DNA of 64,000 nt, taken from NCBI RefSeq assembly GCF_900102635.1, contig NZ_FMZQ01000001.1, positions 434,001 through 498,000 on the forward strand. The letters run 5' to 3'. Positions within the stretch are counted from its first letter, which is position 1, and each line of letters begins with the position of its first letter. A model generated the notes under the pieces. It saw only the letters and a list, made by a program, of their open reading frames with translations. It was not told the DNA's origin and ran no database searches. Positions 27,477 to 35,223 of the stretch are shown piece after piece. Source of the DNA: Ectopseudomonas chengduensis. Lineage in GTDB: Bacteria > Pseudomonadota > Gammaproteobacteria > Pseudomonadales > Pseudomonadaceae. The translations under genes and the position numbers were made by a program.

Positions 27477-28457
27477 ATGAAGAAGCATCTCAACGATCAG
27501 CTGTTCGAACTCATCGCAACGAGCATCCGTAAAGGTCGCCTCAAGTCGGGAACGTTGCTGCTCGAAGGGCCCCTGGCGGATCTGTTCGGTGTGAGCCGTT
27601 CGCCTGTGCGCCAGGCGCTGCTCAACCTGCATCAGGCAGGTCTGGTCTGTACGTTCGACGGCCGTGGTTATCTGGTCGGGGCGCAGCCTGGCAAGGTGCT
27701 GCGGCGCAAGCTGGAGGCGAGCGATTTCAAACTGACGGATGATCGCGCTCAGGCTCCGCGCAAGACGGAAAGCTGGAAGGCGGTCTATGACCAGATCGAG
27801 CGCGACCTGCTGCATCAGTCGCTGTTCGGCACCTACCGCATCAATGAGCTGGAGCTGTCACGCCATTACGGCATCAGCCGCACGGTCTCCAGCCAGGTGC
27901 TCACACGCCTGTCGTTGATGGGCCTGGTCGAGCGCGACGAGCGCTCCCGTTGGCAGCTCGGACAGTGGGACGAGGAACGACTCGGCGAACTGTATGAAGT
28001 GCGCCGGCGCCTGGAGCCCTACGTGCTGGTGCGCGCCGCGGAGTTCATCGAGCCCGAGCGGATCGAGGTCTACATCGAGCGTCTGCATCAGGCCATGGCG
28101 CTCTACCCGGATATGGACAGTCGCCAGTTCGACGACCTGGAAAGCGACCTGCACATCGAAACGCTCGGCTGCTGCCCCAACCGGCAGATGCTGCAGATAT
28201 TGCGCCGCACCCACTCGCTGCTGCTATCGGGCAAGCATATCCTGCTGGACAAGAGCTATTTCCCCGATGAAGAGCCCTTCTTCCGCGAGCACTTGAGCAT
28301 TTTCGAGAACTTGCAGGCCGGCCGCCCTGACCTGGCTGCGCAAAGCATGGAAGAGCACTTGGTAATCGCCGAGCGCAAGGTCAAACAGCGCATGGCGTAC
28401 TTCCGTGAGCATAACCGTATCGCTGCCGTGCCCTATCTGGAGCGGATCGACGCGTAG
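27477..28457 (+). CDS. GntR/FadR-family regulator with two winged-helix domains
   Basis: 326 residues, longer than the usual 220-250 of FadR-type regulators. Residues about 5-67 form a GntR winged helix (LADLFGVSRSPVRQALLNLHQAGLV, then the wing DGRGYLV). Residues about 100-163 form a second one (YRINELELSRHYGISRTVSSQVLTRLSLMGLVERDERSRWQL). Residues about 165-310 are the all-helical FCD effector domain (LYEVRRRLEPYVLVRAAEFI; the histidine/acidic metal set includes DLHIETLG and REHLSIFENL). It adjoins a UxaA dehydratase and a TRAP system, so a sugar acid or its keto product is the likely effector. Autoregulation is suggested by the upstream operator candidate. Confidence 0.85.
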   Translation: MKKHLNDQLFELIATSIRKGRLKSGTLLLEGPLADLFGVSRSPVRQALLNLHQAGLVCTFDGRGYLVGAQPGKVLRRKLEASDFKLTDDRAQAPRKTESWKAVYDQIERDLLHQSLFGTYRINELELSRHYGISRTVSSQVLTRLSLMGLVERDERSRWQLGQWDEERLGELYEVRRRLEPYVLVRAAEFIEPERIEVYIERLHQAMALYPDMDSRQFDDLESDLHIETLGCCPNRQMLQILRRTHSLLLSGKHILLDKSYFPDEEPFFREHLSIFENLQAGRPDLAAQSMEEHLVIAERKVKQRMAYFREHNRIAAVPYLERIDA

Positions 28458-28470
28458 ACGCCGCTGTTGC

Positions 28471-28526
28471 CGTAGGAGGCCGCTTGCGGGCGATCGAGGT
28501 GCCGGCAGAGAAAGTGGGCTCCTACG
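28471..28526. repeat. REP-type extragenic palindrome (family B, copy 2)
   Basis: Imperfect inverted repeat with arms CGTAGGAGGCC and GGGCTCCTACG around CGCTTGCGGGCG, the same family as 10681-10738. It lies just after the GntR stop. Confidence 0.65.
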
Positions 28527-28560
28527 AGGTAACACATCACAGATGTACGTCAGCAATGAA

Positions 28561-28588
28561 AACGGCCGGGATTGCCCGGCCGTTTTTC
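28561..28588. terminator. Bidirectional terminator between convergent GntR and dehydratase genes
   Basis: Stem AACGGCCGGG (28561-28570) and CCCGGCCGTT (28575-28584), loop ATTG, followed by T-rich sequence on the plus strand and preceded by A residues (T on the minus strand). It serves both converging genes. Confidence 0.85.
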
Positions 28589-28608
28589 ATTCCTTCAGCG
28601 TCTGACGA

Positions 28609-30144
28609 TCAGGTCACCGCGCCCACCTGCCACGGCACGAACTCGTTGTCGCCGTAGTTGTACAGCTCGCTCTTGGACGGCTCGCCCGAGGCGATCTCGA
28701 TGAGGATGTCGAAGATCTTCTGCCCGGCTTCGGCGATGCTCAGTTCGCCGTCGACGATGCCGCCGCAGTTGATGTCCATGTCCTCTTCGAGCTTGCGGAA
28801 CATCTCGGTGTTGGTGGCCAGCTTGATGCAGGGCGCGGGTTTGAAGCCGGATACCGAACCGCGCCCGGTGGTGAAGCAGATCATGTTGGCGCCGGAGGCC
28901 ACCTGGCCGGTCACCGACACCGGATCGTAGCCGGGGCTGTCCATGAACACGAAGCCGCGCTCGGTGATCGGCTCGCCCCACTCGTACACGCCGTTGAGCG
29001 AGCTGGTGCCACCCTTGGCCGCCGCGCCGAGGGATTTCTCCAGGATGGTGGTGAGGCCGCCGGCCTTGTTGCCCGGCGAGGGGTTGTTGTTCAGCTCGGC
29101 GCCGTTGATGCGCGTGTACTCCTCCCACCAGGTCAGGCGGTCGAGCAGTTTCTGGCCGACTTCATGGCTGATCGCTCGGGCGATCAACAGGTGCTCGGCG
29201 CCGTAGATTTCCGGCGTTTCGCTGAGAATCGCGGTGCCACCGTGCTGGGCCAGCAGGTCGGCGGCATAGCCCAGCGCCGGATTAGCGGTGATGCCGGAGT
29301 AGCCGTCGGAGCCGCCGCACTGCATGCCGACCATGATGTGCTCGACGCTTTCCGAGGTGCGTTCCAGGCGGCCGATGGCGTCGAGCATCTCGGTCACCTG
29401 TTCGATGGCGCGGGCGATGCTGGCACGGGTGCCGCCGGCGTTCTGGATATTGAAGACGCGGAAGTTCGGCCCTTCGCTGATGTTGTAGCGCTTCATCAGC
29501 GAGGAAATCTGGTTGGTCTCGCAGCCCAGGCCGATCACCAGCGCGCCGGCGATGTTGGGGTTGCAGGCATAGCCCCAAATGCTGCGTTCGAGGAACTTGA
29601 AGCCTTCCGATTCGGTATTGATCGCACAGCCGCTGCCATGGGTCAGCGCCACCACGCCGTCGATGTTGTAGCGCTTGAGCAACTCCGAGCCGTTGAAGTG
29701 CGCGGCCACGGCGCGTGACACGGTCGCCGAGCAGTTCACCGTGGACAGGATGCCGATGTAGTTACGTGTGCCGACGCGGCCATCCGGACGGCGATAACCC
29801 ATGAAGCGGCGGCGCTGTTCCGGTGGCAGTACCGGCGTGCGCTCGATGGGCGGTGGCAGCTGGTTGTTGGCGTGGCTCTGCGGCATCGACACGTTGTGGG
29901 TGTGCACGTGGGCGCCGGCGGCGATGTCCTGGCTGGCGACGCCGATGACCTGGCCGTACTTGAGCACGGCTTCGCCGGCAGCGATGGCGCGGCGGGCGAT
30001 CTTATGCCCGGCGGGGATGTCGTCCAGCGCGTCCAGGGCAAGGCTTTCGATACGGCTGCCACGCGCCAGGGCACGGCGGGCGACGGCTACGGAATCCTGG
30101 TCGCTGAGGATAACCACGGTCTGGCTGTTGCTGATGAGTTGCAT
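28609..30144 (-). CDS. UxaA-family sugar-acid dehydratase (altronate/galactarate dehydratase type)
   Basis: 511 residues. An N-terminal SAF domain (about 1-90; VVILSDQDSVAVARRAL ... HTHNVSMPQS) is fused to the C-terminal UxaA domain (GYRRPDGRVGTRNYIGILSTVNCSATV; ALTHGSGCAINTESEGF; VIGLGCETNQ; QCGGSDGYSGITANPALG). Members are metal-dependent dehydratases that convert altronate, galactarate or related acids to 2-keto-3-deoxy acids in the cytoplasm. The start ATG 30144 follows GAACGCGCC with a weak ribosome site; the 22-codon upstream extension runs into the operator and is rejected. It is divergent from the TRAP operon and convergent with the GntR gene. The precise substrate cannot be fixed. 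Confidence 0.85.
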   Translation of the reverse strand: MQLISNSQTVVILSDQDSVAVARRALARGSRIESLALDALDDIPAGHKIARRAIAAGEAVLKYGQVIGVASQDIAAGAHVHTHNVSMPQSHANNQLPPPIERTPVLPPEQRRRFMGYRRPDGRVGTRNYIGILSTVNCSATVSRAVAAHFNGSELLKRYNIDGVVALTHGSGCAINTESEGFKFLERSIWGYACNPNIAGALVIGLGCETNQISSLMKRYNISEGPNFRVFNIQNAGGTRASIARAIEQVTEMLDAIGRLERTSESVEHIMVGMQCGGSDGYSGITANPALGYAADLLAQHGGTAILSETPEIYGAEHLLIARAISHEVGQKLLDRLTWWEEYTRINGAELNNNPSPGNKAGGLTTILEKSLGAAAKGGTSSLNGVYEWGEPITERGFVFMDSPGYDPVSVTGQVASGANMICFTTGRGSVSGFKPAPCIKLATNTEMFRKLEEDMDINCGGIVDGELSIAEAGQKIFDILIEIASGEPSKSELYNYGDNEFVPWQVGAVT

Positions 30145-30195
30145 GGCGCGTTCTCGTTGTTGTTGTGATCGTCTGGCCAAGATACTGACAAAAAT

Positions 30196-30210
30196 GAACA
30201 TTGCACGCAA
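30196..30210. promoter_or_regulatory. GntR operator candidate 2
   Basis: GAACATTGCACGCAA matches the site at 27368-27382 in 14 of 15 bases. It lies 52 bases upstream of the dehydratase start and in the divergent promoter region shared with the TRAP operon, well placed for a repressor controlling both directions. Confidence 0.55.
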
Positions 30211-30371
30211 TAATTTACGGTGTTAGTGTCACTGCCACACAGCTGCTCGGCAGCCACAAAAACAACAATGTGAGGCCTTCCTGATGGACCGTTGCCATCT
30301 CTCGGGGCGCGTCGGCAATCAGCCGTTTCCCTGTCCGGTTTTCCCTGCCTTCCGTCGATGGGGCGCGCGTC

Positions 30372-30875
30372 ATGCATAAGCTCATCGAGGGTTACTTCAC
30401 GTTGCTCAAGGTGCTGGGGATCATCTGCCTGATCACCATGGTGGTGCTGGTATTCGGCAACGTCGTGCTGCGCTACGCCTTCAACGACAGCATCCTGGTG
30501 TCCGAGGAAGTCTCGCGCTGGGCCTTCGTCTGGCTGACCTTTCTGGGCGCGGTGATCCTGCTGCGTGAGCGTGGCCACATGGGCGTCGACCTGGCCTTGC
30601 GAGCATTGCCTAGTTGGGGCGAGCGCGGCTGTCTGATCCTCTCGCAGCTGCTGATGCTGGCCTGCTCGGGGCTGTTCTTCTGGGGTAGCTGGCAGCAGGT
30701 GCAGATCAACTGGAGCATGCCGTCACCGGTCACCGGCTGGTCGATGGGCCTGTTCTACGGCACGGGCGTGTTCTTCGGCCTGTCGGCCTGCGCCATCCAC
30801 CTCTACGAGATTGCACGGCTGGCCATGGGCGGTGACATCCATCGTCCGGACCTCTCCGCCGAGATTCATCAGTAG
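30372..30875 (+). CDS. TRAP transporter small permease, DctQ family
   Basis: 167 residues with four transmembrane helices. FGNVVLRYAFNDSILVSEEVSRWAFVWLTFLGAVILLRERGHMGVD is the conserved DctQ core. It pairs with the large permease directly downstream to import an organic acid with sodium. First gene of a plus-strand cluster of six (dctQ-dctM-dctP-dehydrogenase-FAH-FMN enzyme). The ribosome site is weak. Confidence 0.9.
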   Translation: MHKLIEGYFTLLKVLGIICLITMVVLVFGNVVLRYAFNDSILVSEEVSRWAFVWLTFLGAVILLRERGHMGVDLALRALPSWGERGCLILSQLLMLACSGLFFWGSWQQVQINWSMPSPVTGWSMGLFYGTGVFFGLSACAIHLYEIARLAMGGDIHRPDLSAEIHQ

Positions 30876-30939
30876 TACGCCCGCTGGCCTGCACCTGCCA
30901 CGGGCGGTGCGCTCCACATAATAAGAACGGAGTGATGTG

Positions 30940-32220
30940 ATGATCATCATCGCGATTTTCGTGTTTTCCCTGCTGGGCGCCATGGCGATTGGCGTGCCGA
31001 TTTCCTATGCGCTGATCCTCTGTGCACTGGCCATGATGTATCACCTGGACCTGTTCGATGCGCAGATCGTCGCCCAGGGGCTGGTCAACGGAGCGGACAG
31101 CTTTCCGCTGATGGCCGTGCCCTTCTTCATGCTGGCCGGCGAGCTGATGAACGCCGGTGGCCTGTCCAAGCGCATCGTCAACATGGCTGTCGCGCTGGTT
31201 GGGCACATCAAGGGCGGCCTCGGTTACGTGACCATCCTGGCGGCCTGCGTGCTGGCCAGCCTCTCGGGTTCGGCTGCCGCGGATGCTGCCGCACTGGCTG
31301 CGCTGCTGGTGCCGATGATGGTCAAGGTCGGTCATGACCGCGCCACCTCGGCCGGTCTGGTGGCCGCTTCGGGGATCATCGCGCCGGTGCTGCCGCCGTC
31401 CATCGGCCTGATCCTGTTCGGCGTGGCCGCCAACGTCTCGATCACCAAGCTGTTCCTGGCTGGCATCGCGCCGGGTCTGATGATGGGGTTGTCGCTGTGC
31501 GTCGCCTGGTACCTGGTCTCGAATCGCGAAACCCTGATCACCCGTCCGCGCGCGCCGCTGAAGGAGATTCTCAAGGCCTTCTACGAGGGCGTGTGGGCGC
31601 TGCTGCTGCCGGTGATCATCCTGGTCGGGCTGCGCGCCGGCATCTTCACCCCGACCGAGGCCGGCGTGGTGGCGGCGGTGTATGCGTTGTTCGTATCGCT
31701 GGTGATCTACCGCGAGCTGACCTGGAAGAGCATGTACCAGGTGCTGCTGTCCTCGGTGCTGACCACCTCGATGGTGATGTTCCTGGTGGCCTCGGCGATG
31801 GTCGCCGCCTGGATGATCACCGTCGCCGACCTGCCGAGCTCGGTGGTCGAGGTGCTCGAGCCACTGATGGACAGTCCGCGCCTGCTGATGTTGCTGATCG
31901 TGGCGATCATCGTGGTGATCGGTATGGCCATGGATATGTCGCCGATCATCCTGATCCTGGCGCCGGTGATGATGCCGGTCGCGGTCGAGGCGGGCATCGA
32001 CCCGGTGTACTTCGGCGTGATCTTCGTCATGACCTGCGCCATCGGCCTCATCACCCCTCCAGTCGGCCTGGTGCTGAACGTGGTGGCCGGGGTTTCCAAG
32101 ATCGACTTCCTGGCTACGGCGCGCGGTGTGCTGCCGTTCCTCCTTGCCGAACTGTTGGTGATTGGCCTGTTGCTGGCCTTTCCACAACTGCTGCTGGTTC
32201 CAGCGCAGTGGCTGTTCTGA
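30940..32220 (+). CDS. TRAP transporter large permease, DctM family
   Basis: 426 residues, about twelve membrane segments, with the family signatures LMAVPFFMLAGELMNAGGLSKRIV, GSAAADAAALAALLVPMM and GIIAPVLPPSIGLILFGVAANVSI. It is the ion-coupled channel subunit. ATG 30940 is preferred over GTG 30937 because of spacing from AACGGAG. It follows dctQ by 64 bases. Confidence 0.93.
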   Translation: MIIIAIFVFSLLGAMAIGVPISYALILCALAMMYHLDLFDAQIVAQGLVNGADSFPLMAVPFFMLAGELMNAGGLSKRIVNMAVALVGHIKGGLGYVTILAACVLASLSGSAAADAAALAALLVPMMVKVGHDRATSAGLVAASGIIAPVLPPSIGLILFGVAANVSITKLFLAGIAPGLMMGLSLCVAWYLVSNRETLITRPRAPLKEILKAFYEGVWALLLPVIILVGLRAGIFTPTEAGVVAAVYALFVSLVIYRELTWKSMYQVLLSSVLTTSMVMFLVASAMVAAWMITVADLPSSVVEVLEPLMDSPRLLMLLIVAIIVVIGMAMDMSPIILILAPVMMPVAVEAGIDPVYFGVIFVMTCAIGLITPPVGLVLNVVAGVSKIDFLATARGVLPFLLAELLVIGLLLAFPQLLLVPAQWLF

Positions 32221-32244
32221 CCCCCAGATTGCGTACAGGCCGTT

Positions 32245-32266
32245 CCCTGGCGGCTTGTGCCCAGGG
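32245..32266 (+). terminator. Weak hairpin between dctM and dctP
   Basis: CCCTGG (32245-32250) and CCAGGG (32261-32266) followed by CTTTT. It could act as an attenuator or as an mRNA stop that lets the binding protein be made in excess of the permease. Confidence 0.35.
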
Positions 32267-32324
32267 CTTTTCCCGCCCACATCCATGCCGGAAACGGCAC
32301 ACATAAAAACAAGAGGACGTAGTC

Positions 32325-33344
32325 ATGAAATTCATCCCCAAAGCGCTGACTGCACTGCTGTGCTCATCCGCGATGCTGCTGTCGGCGGCGGTGCATGCCG
32401 AGGAAATCAACCGTCACAACTTCAAGATCGCTTTCGTCCAGGCCAAGGACCATCCGCATGGCCTTGGCGCGCAGAAGTTCGCCGAGATTATCAAGGAAAA
32501 GAGTGGCGGCAAGATGAAGGTGATGGTGTTCGCCAGCGGCACCCTCGGTGGTGATGCGCAGGTGATTTCCTCGGTGCAAGGTGGCACCGTCGACATGACG
32601 CTGGTCACCCCGGGTTTGCTGTCCGGCATTGAGAAGGGCTTTGCCCTGTACGGTCTGCCGTTCCTGTTCCAGGACACCGAAGAAGTCGACGCAGTGCTCG
32701 ATGGCCCGGCCGGGCAGAACCTGCTCACTACTCTGGAGCCGCACGGCATCATCGGCCTGGGCTACTGGGACCATGGCTTCCGCCACGTTACCAACAGCAA
32801 GCATCCGGTCGAGAAGGTCGAGGACCTCAAGGGCCTGAAACTGCGTCTGCAGCAGATCCCCACCGCCATCGAGTCTTTCCGCGCGCTGGGCGCCAGCGTT
32901 GTACCGCTGTCGTTCACCGAGCTGTACACCGCGATGGAAACCCGCACCGTGGATGGCCAGGAAAACCCGCTGGCGGCCATCGAGACCTCGAAGTTCTACG
33001 AAGTGCAGAAGTACCTGTCGCTGACCGGCCACTTCTACGATCCGCTGGTCGCGATCTTCAGCAAGCGTACCTGGGACAAGCTCAACGAGACCGAGCGTGA
33101 GCTGGTACGCAGCGCCTCGCTGGAGGCCCAGGCTTACGAGCGCAAGGTGTCCCGCGAGATGGCCGTGAGTTCTCGCGAAGCGTTGGCCAAGTACGGCATG
33201 CAGATCAACGAGGTCGCTCCGGCGGAGATCGAGCGCATGCGTGAGCAGGTGCGTCCCACCGTCGAGAAGCTGGTGGCTGAGTATGGTCCTGAGCTGATGG
33301 CCGAAATGAACGCCGAGATTGCCCAGGTCCGTAACGCCCAGTAA
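32325..33344 (+). CDS. TRAP transporter solute-binding protein, DctP family
   Basis: 339 residues with a signal peptide (ALTALLCSSAMLLSAAVHA, cleavage near residue 25). The mature part (FKIAFVQAKDHPHGLGAQKFAEII; GLKLRLQQIPTAIESFRALGASVVPLSFTELYTAMETRTVDGQENPL) holds the ligand-binding arginine of the family in KLRLQ. It captures the substrate for the permeases at 30372-32220. The ligand is most likely the sugar acid acted on by the adjacent dehydratase, by context. Good AGAGGA ribosome site. Confidence 0.92.
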   Translation: MKFIPKALTALLCSSAMLLSAAVHAEEINRHNFKIAFVQAKDHPHGLGAQKFAEIIKEKSGGKMKVMVFASGTLGGDAQVISSVQGGTVDMTLVTPGLLSGIEKGFALYGLPFLFQDTEEVDAVLDGPAGQNLLTTLEPHGIIGLGYWDHGFRHVTNSKHPVEKVEDLKGLKLRLQQIPTAIESFRALGASVVPLSFTELYTAMETRTVDGQENPLAAIETSKFYEVQKYLSLTGHFYDPLVAIFSKRTWDKLNETERELVRSASLEAQAYERKVSREMAVSSREALAKYGMQINEVAPAEIERMREQVRPTVEKLVAEYGPELMAEMNAEIAQVRNAQ

Positions 33345-33407
33345 TCCCCTCCTGCACTCGGCCGTCGCACGGCGGCCGCTGCGCCTGCACTCAAGGTAGA
33401 AACGCTC

Positions 33408-34328
33408 ATGACCGCTATCAATGTCGGTTTCATCGGCCTCGGATTGATGGGCCACGCCATGGCCGCCAACATCCAGAAACGGGGTTTCGCCCTGGGGGTG
33501 ATGGCACACCGCAACCGTCAGCCGGTCGATGACCTGGTCGGCAAGGGCGCGCGCGAGTTCGCCAATGCCGCCGAGTTGACCCGTGCCGTCGACGTGGTGC
33601 TGCTGTGCCTGCCGGGCACGGCCGAGGTCTGTCGCACCCTGGCTGGCGAGCAGGGCGTGCTGGCCGGTCTGCGTCCGGGGCAGATCGTGGTCGACTGCAG
33701 CACCGGCGATCCGAATCGCACCGCCGAGCTGGCTGCACAGGTGACCGCTTGCGGTGGGCATTACCTCGACACGCCGGTCAACCGCACGCCCAAGGATGCC
33801 CAGGCCGGGCGCCTCAACGTGCTCGCCGGCGGCGATGCCGCCGTGCTGGAGCGGGTGCGTCCGGTGCTCGAGTGCTTCTCCGAGACCATCCATCACCTCG
33901 GCCCGCTGGGCTCGGGGCACAAGGCCAAGGTGATCCACAACTTCATCTCCCAGGGCAACGCCACCATCCTCGCCGAGGCATTCTGCACGGCGGCGAAGAA
34001 TGGCATCGACCTGGCCGCATTCGCCGAGATCTGCAGCATGAGCGGCGGCTACAGCCGCACCTTCGAGCGGATCATCCCCTACGTCCTGCACGGTGACGAC
34101 TCCGGGCAGCAGTTCGCCCTGGCCAACTGCGAGAAGGACATGCGCTATTACACCGAGTTGACCAAGCTGACGCCGACCACCGGCATCGTTTCCGATGCGG
34201 TGTACCAGACCTTCATGCTGGCCAAGGCGCTCGGTCACGGCGACAAGTACGTGCCGCGCCTGTTCGACGTGCTGGGTGAGATCAACGGCGTGCGCGTAAG
34301 CGCCTGCCCGCAAGAGGACAAGGCATGA
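33408..34328 (+). CDS. NAD(P)-dependent beta-hydroxyacid dehydrogenase family oxidoreductase
   Basis: 306 residues. The N-terminal Rossmann fold has GFIGLGLMGHAMAANI; the substrate loop reads DTPVNRTPKDAQAGRLNVLAGG in place of the more common D-x-PVSGG; the catalytic lysine lies in GHKAKVIHN (K-x3-N). Relatives include 3-hydroxyisobutyrate dehydrogenase and tartronate semialdehyde reductase. In this cluster it could oxidise or reduce a hydroxyl of an intermediate between the dehydratase and the FAH-family enzyme. The stop overlaps the next start by four bases. Confidence 0.85.
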   Translation: MTAINVGFIGLGLMGHAMAANIQKRGFALGVMAHRNRQPVDDLVGKGAREFANAAELTRAVDVVLLCLPGTAEVCRTLAGEQGVLAGLRPGQIVVDCSTGDPNRTAELAAQVTACGGHYLDTPVNRTPKDAQAGRLNVLAGGDAAVLERVRPVLECFSETIHHLGPLGSGHKAKVIHNFISQGNATILAEAFCTAAKNGIDLAAFAEICSMSGGYSRTFERIIPYVLHGDDSGQQFALANCEKDMRYYTELTKLTPTTGIVSDAVYQTFMLAKALGHGDKYVPRLFDVLGEINGVRVSACPQEDKA

Positions 34329-35173
34329 AACTGCTGCGCTACGGCCCGCCGGGTCAGGAGAAGCCCGCGCTGCTCGCCGCCGATGGCAGCCTGCGCGATC
34401 TGTCGCTGCACGTGCTCGACATCAGCCCGCGTACGCTCGACCCCAAGGCGCTCGACGAACTGCGCGCACTCGACCCACTCAGCCTGCCGCGTGTCGAGGA
34501 TGGCGTGCGCATCGGTACGCCCATCGCCAACATCGGCAAGCTGATCTGCGTCGGGCTGAACTACGCCGACCACGCCAAGGAATCCAACCTGCCGGTGCCC
34601 AGTGAGCCGGTGCTGTTCATGAAGGCTACCAGCGCCATCTGTGGTCCCAACGACGCCGTGATCATTCCGCGTGGCTCGGAAAAGACCGACTGGGAAGTGG
34701 AGCTGGGCATCGTCATCGGGCGCAAGGCGCAGTACGTCGAGCGTGAGCAGGCGCTGGAGCATGTCGCCGGCTACTGCATCGTCAACGACGTGTCCGAGCG
34801 TGCCTATCAGCTCGAAAGGGGCGGCACCTGGGACAAGGGCAAAGGCTGCGACACCTTCGCTCCCATCGGTCCCTGGTTGGTGACGCCTGACGAAATCACC
34901 GACTTGCGCAATCTCGATATGCACCTGAGTGTGAACGGCGAGACCCGGCAGAACGGCAACACCCGCACGATGATCTTCTCCATCGACGAGATCGTCAGCT
35001 ACATCAGCCAGTTCATGACGCTCAACCCGGGCGACGTGATCTGCACCGGCACGCCTCCGGGCGTCGGCGCCGGCATGCAGCCGCCGCAGTTCCTCAAGCC
35101 CGGCGACCGCATGCGCCTGAGCATCAGTGGCCTGGGTGAGCAGCGCCAGAACGTGGTGGCCTGGCAGCGTTGA
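34325..35173 (+). CDS. Fumarylacetoacetate hydrolase (FAH) family protein, acylpyruvase type
   Basis: 282 residues. GLNYADHAKESN opens the FAH core, and the metal-binding acidic residues lie in TDWEVELGIVIG and further on in CIVNDVSER. NPGDVICTGTPPGVG is the conserved C-terminal loop. Family members cleave 2,4-diketo acids to pyruvate or act as ureidoglycolate lyases; the group also includes 2,4-diketo-3-deoxy-sugar-acid hydrolases. Coupled to the dehydrogenase upstream (ATGA overlap) and followed by an FMN hydroxyacid dehydrogenase, it fits the hydrolase step of a non-phosphorylative diketo pathway. The substrate is inference. Confidence 0.85.
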   Translation: MKLLRYGPPGQEKPALLAADGSLRDLSLHVLDISPRTLDPKALDELRALDPLSLPRVEDGVRIGTPIANIGKLICVGLNYADHAKESNLPVPSEPVLFMKATSAICGPNDAVIIPRGSEKTDWEVELGIVIGRKAQYVEREQALEHVAGYCIVNDVSERAYQLERGGTWDKGKGCDTFAPIGPWLVTPDEITDLRNLDMHLSVNGETRQNGNTRTMIFSIDEIVSYISQFMTLNPGDVICTGTPPGVGAGMQPPQFLKPGDRMRLSISGLGEQRQNVVAWQR

Positions 35174-35223
35174 ACATTGGGCGGCGCCTGTCGCCCCGTA
35201 CCTGAACGAGATGAGGTTTGAAT

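Noticed and set aside
32364..34313. 649-codon minus-strand ORF opposite the TRAP binding protein and dehydrogenase
   Set aside because: It spans two real plus-strand genes with ribosome sites and clear families; the reverse peptide is a low-complexity shadow.
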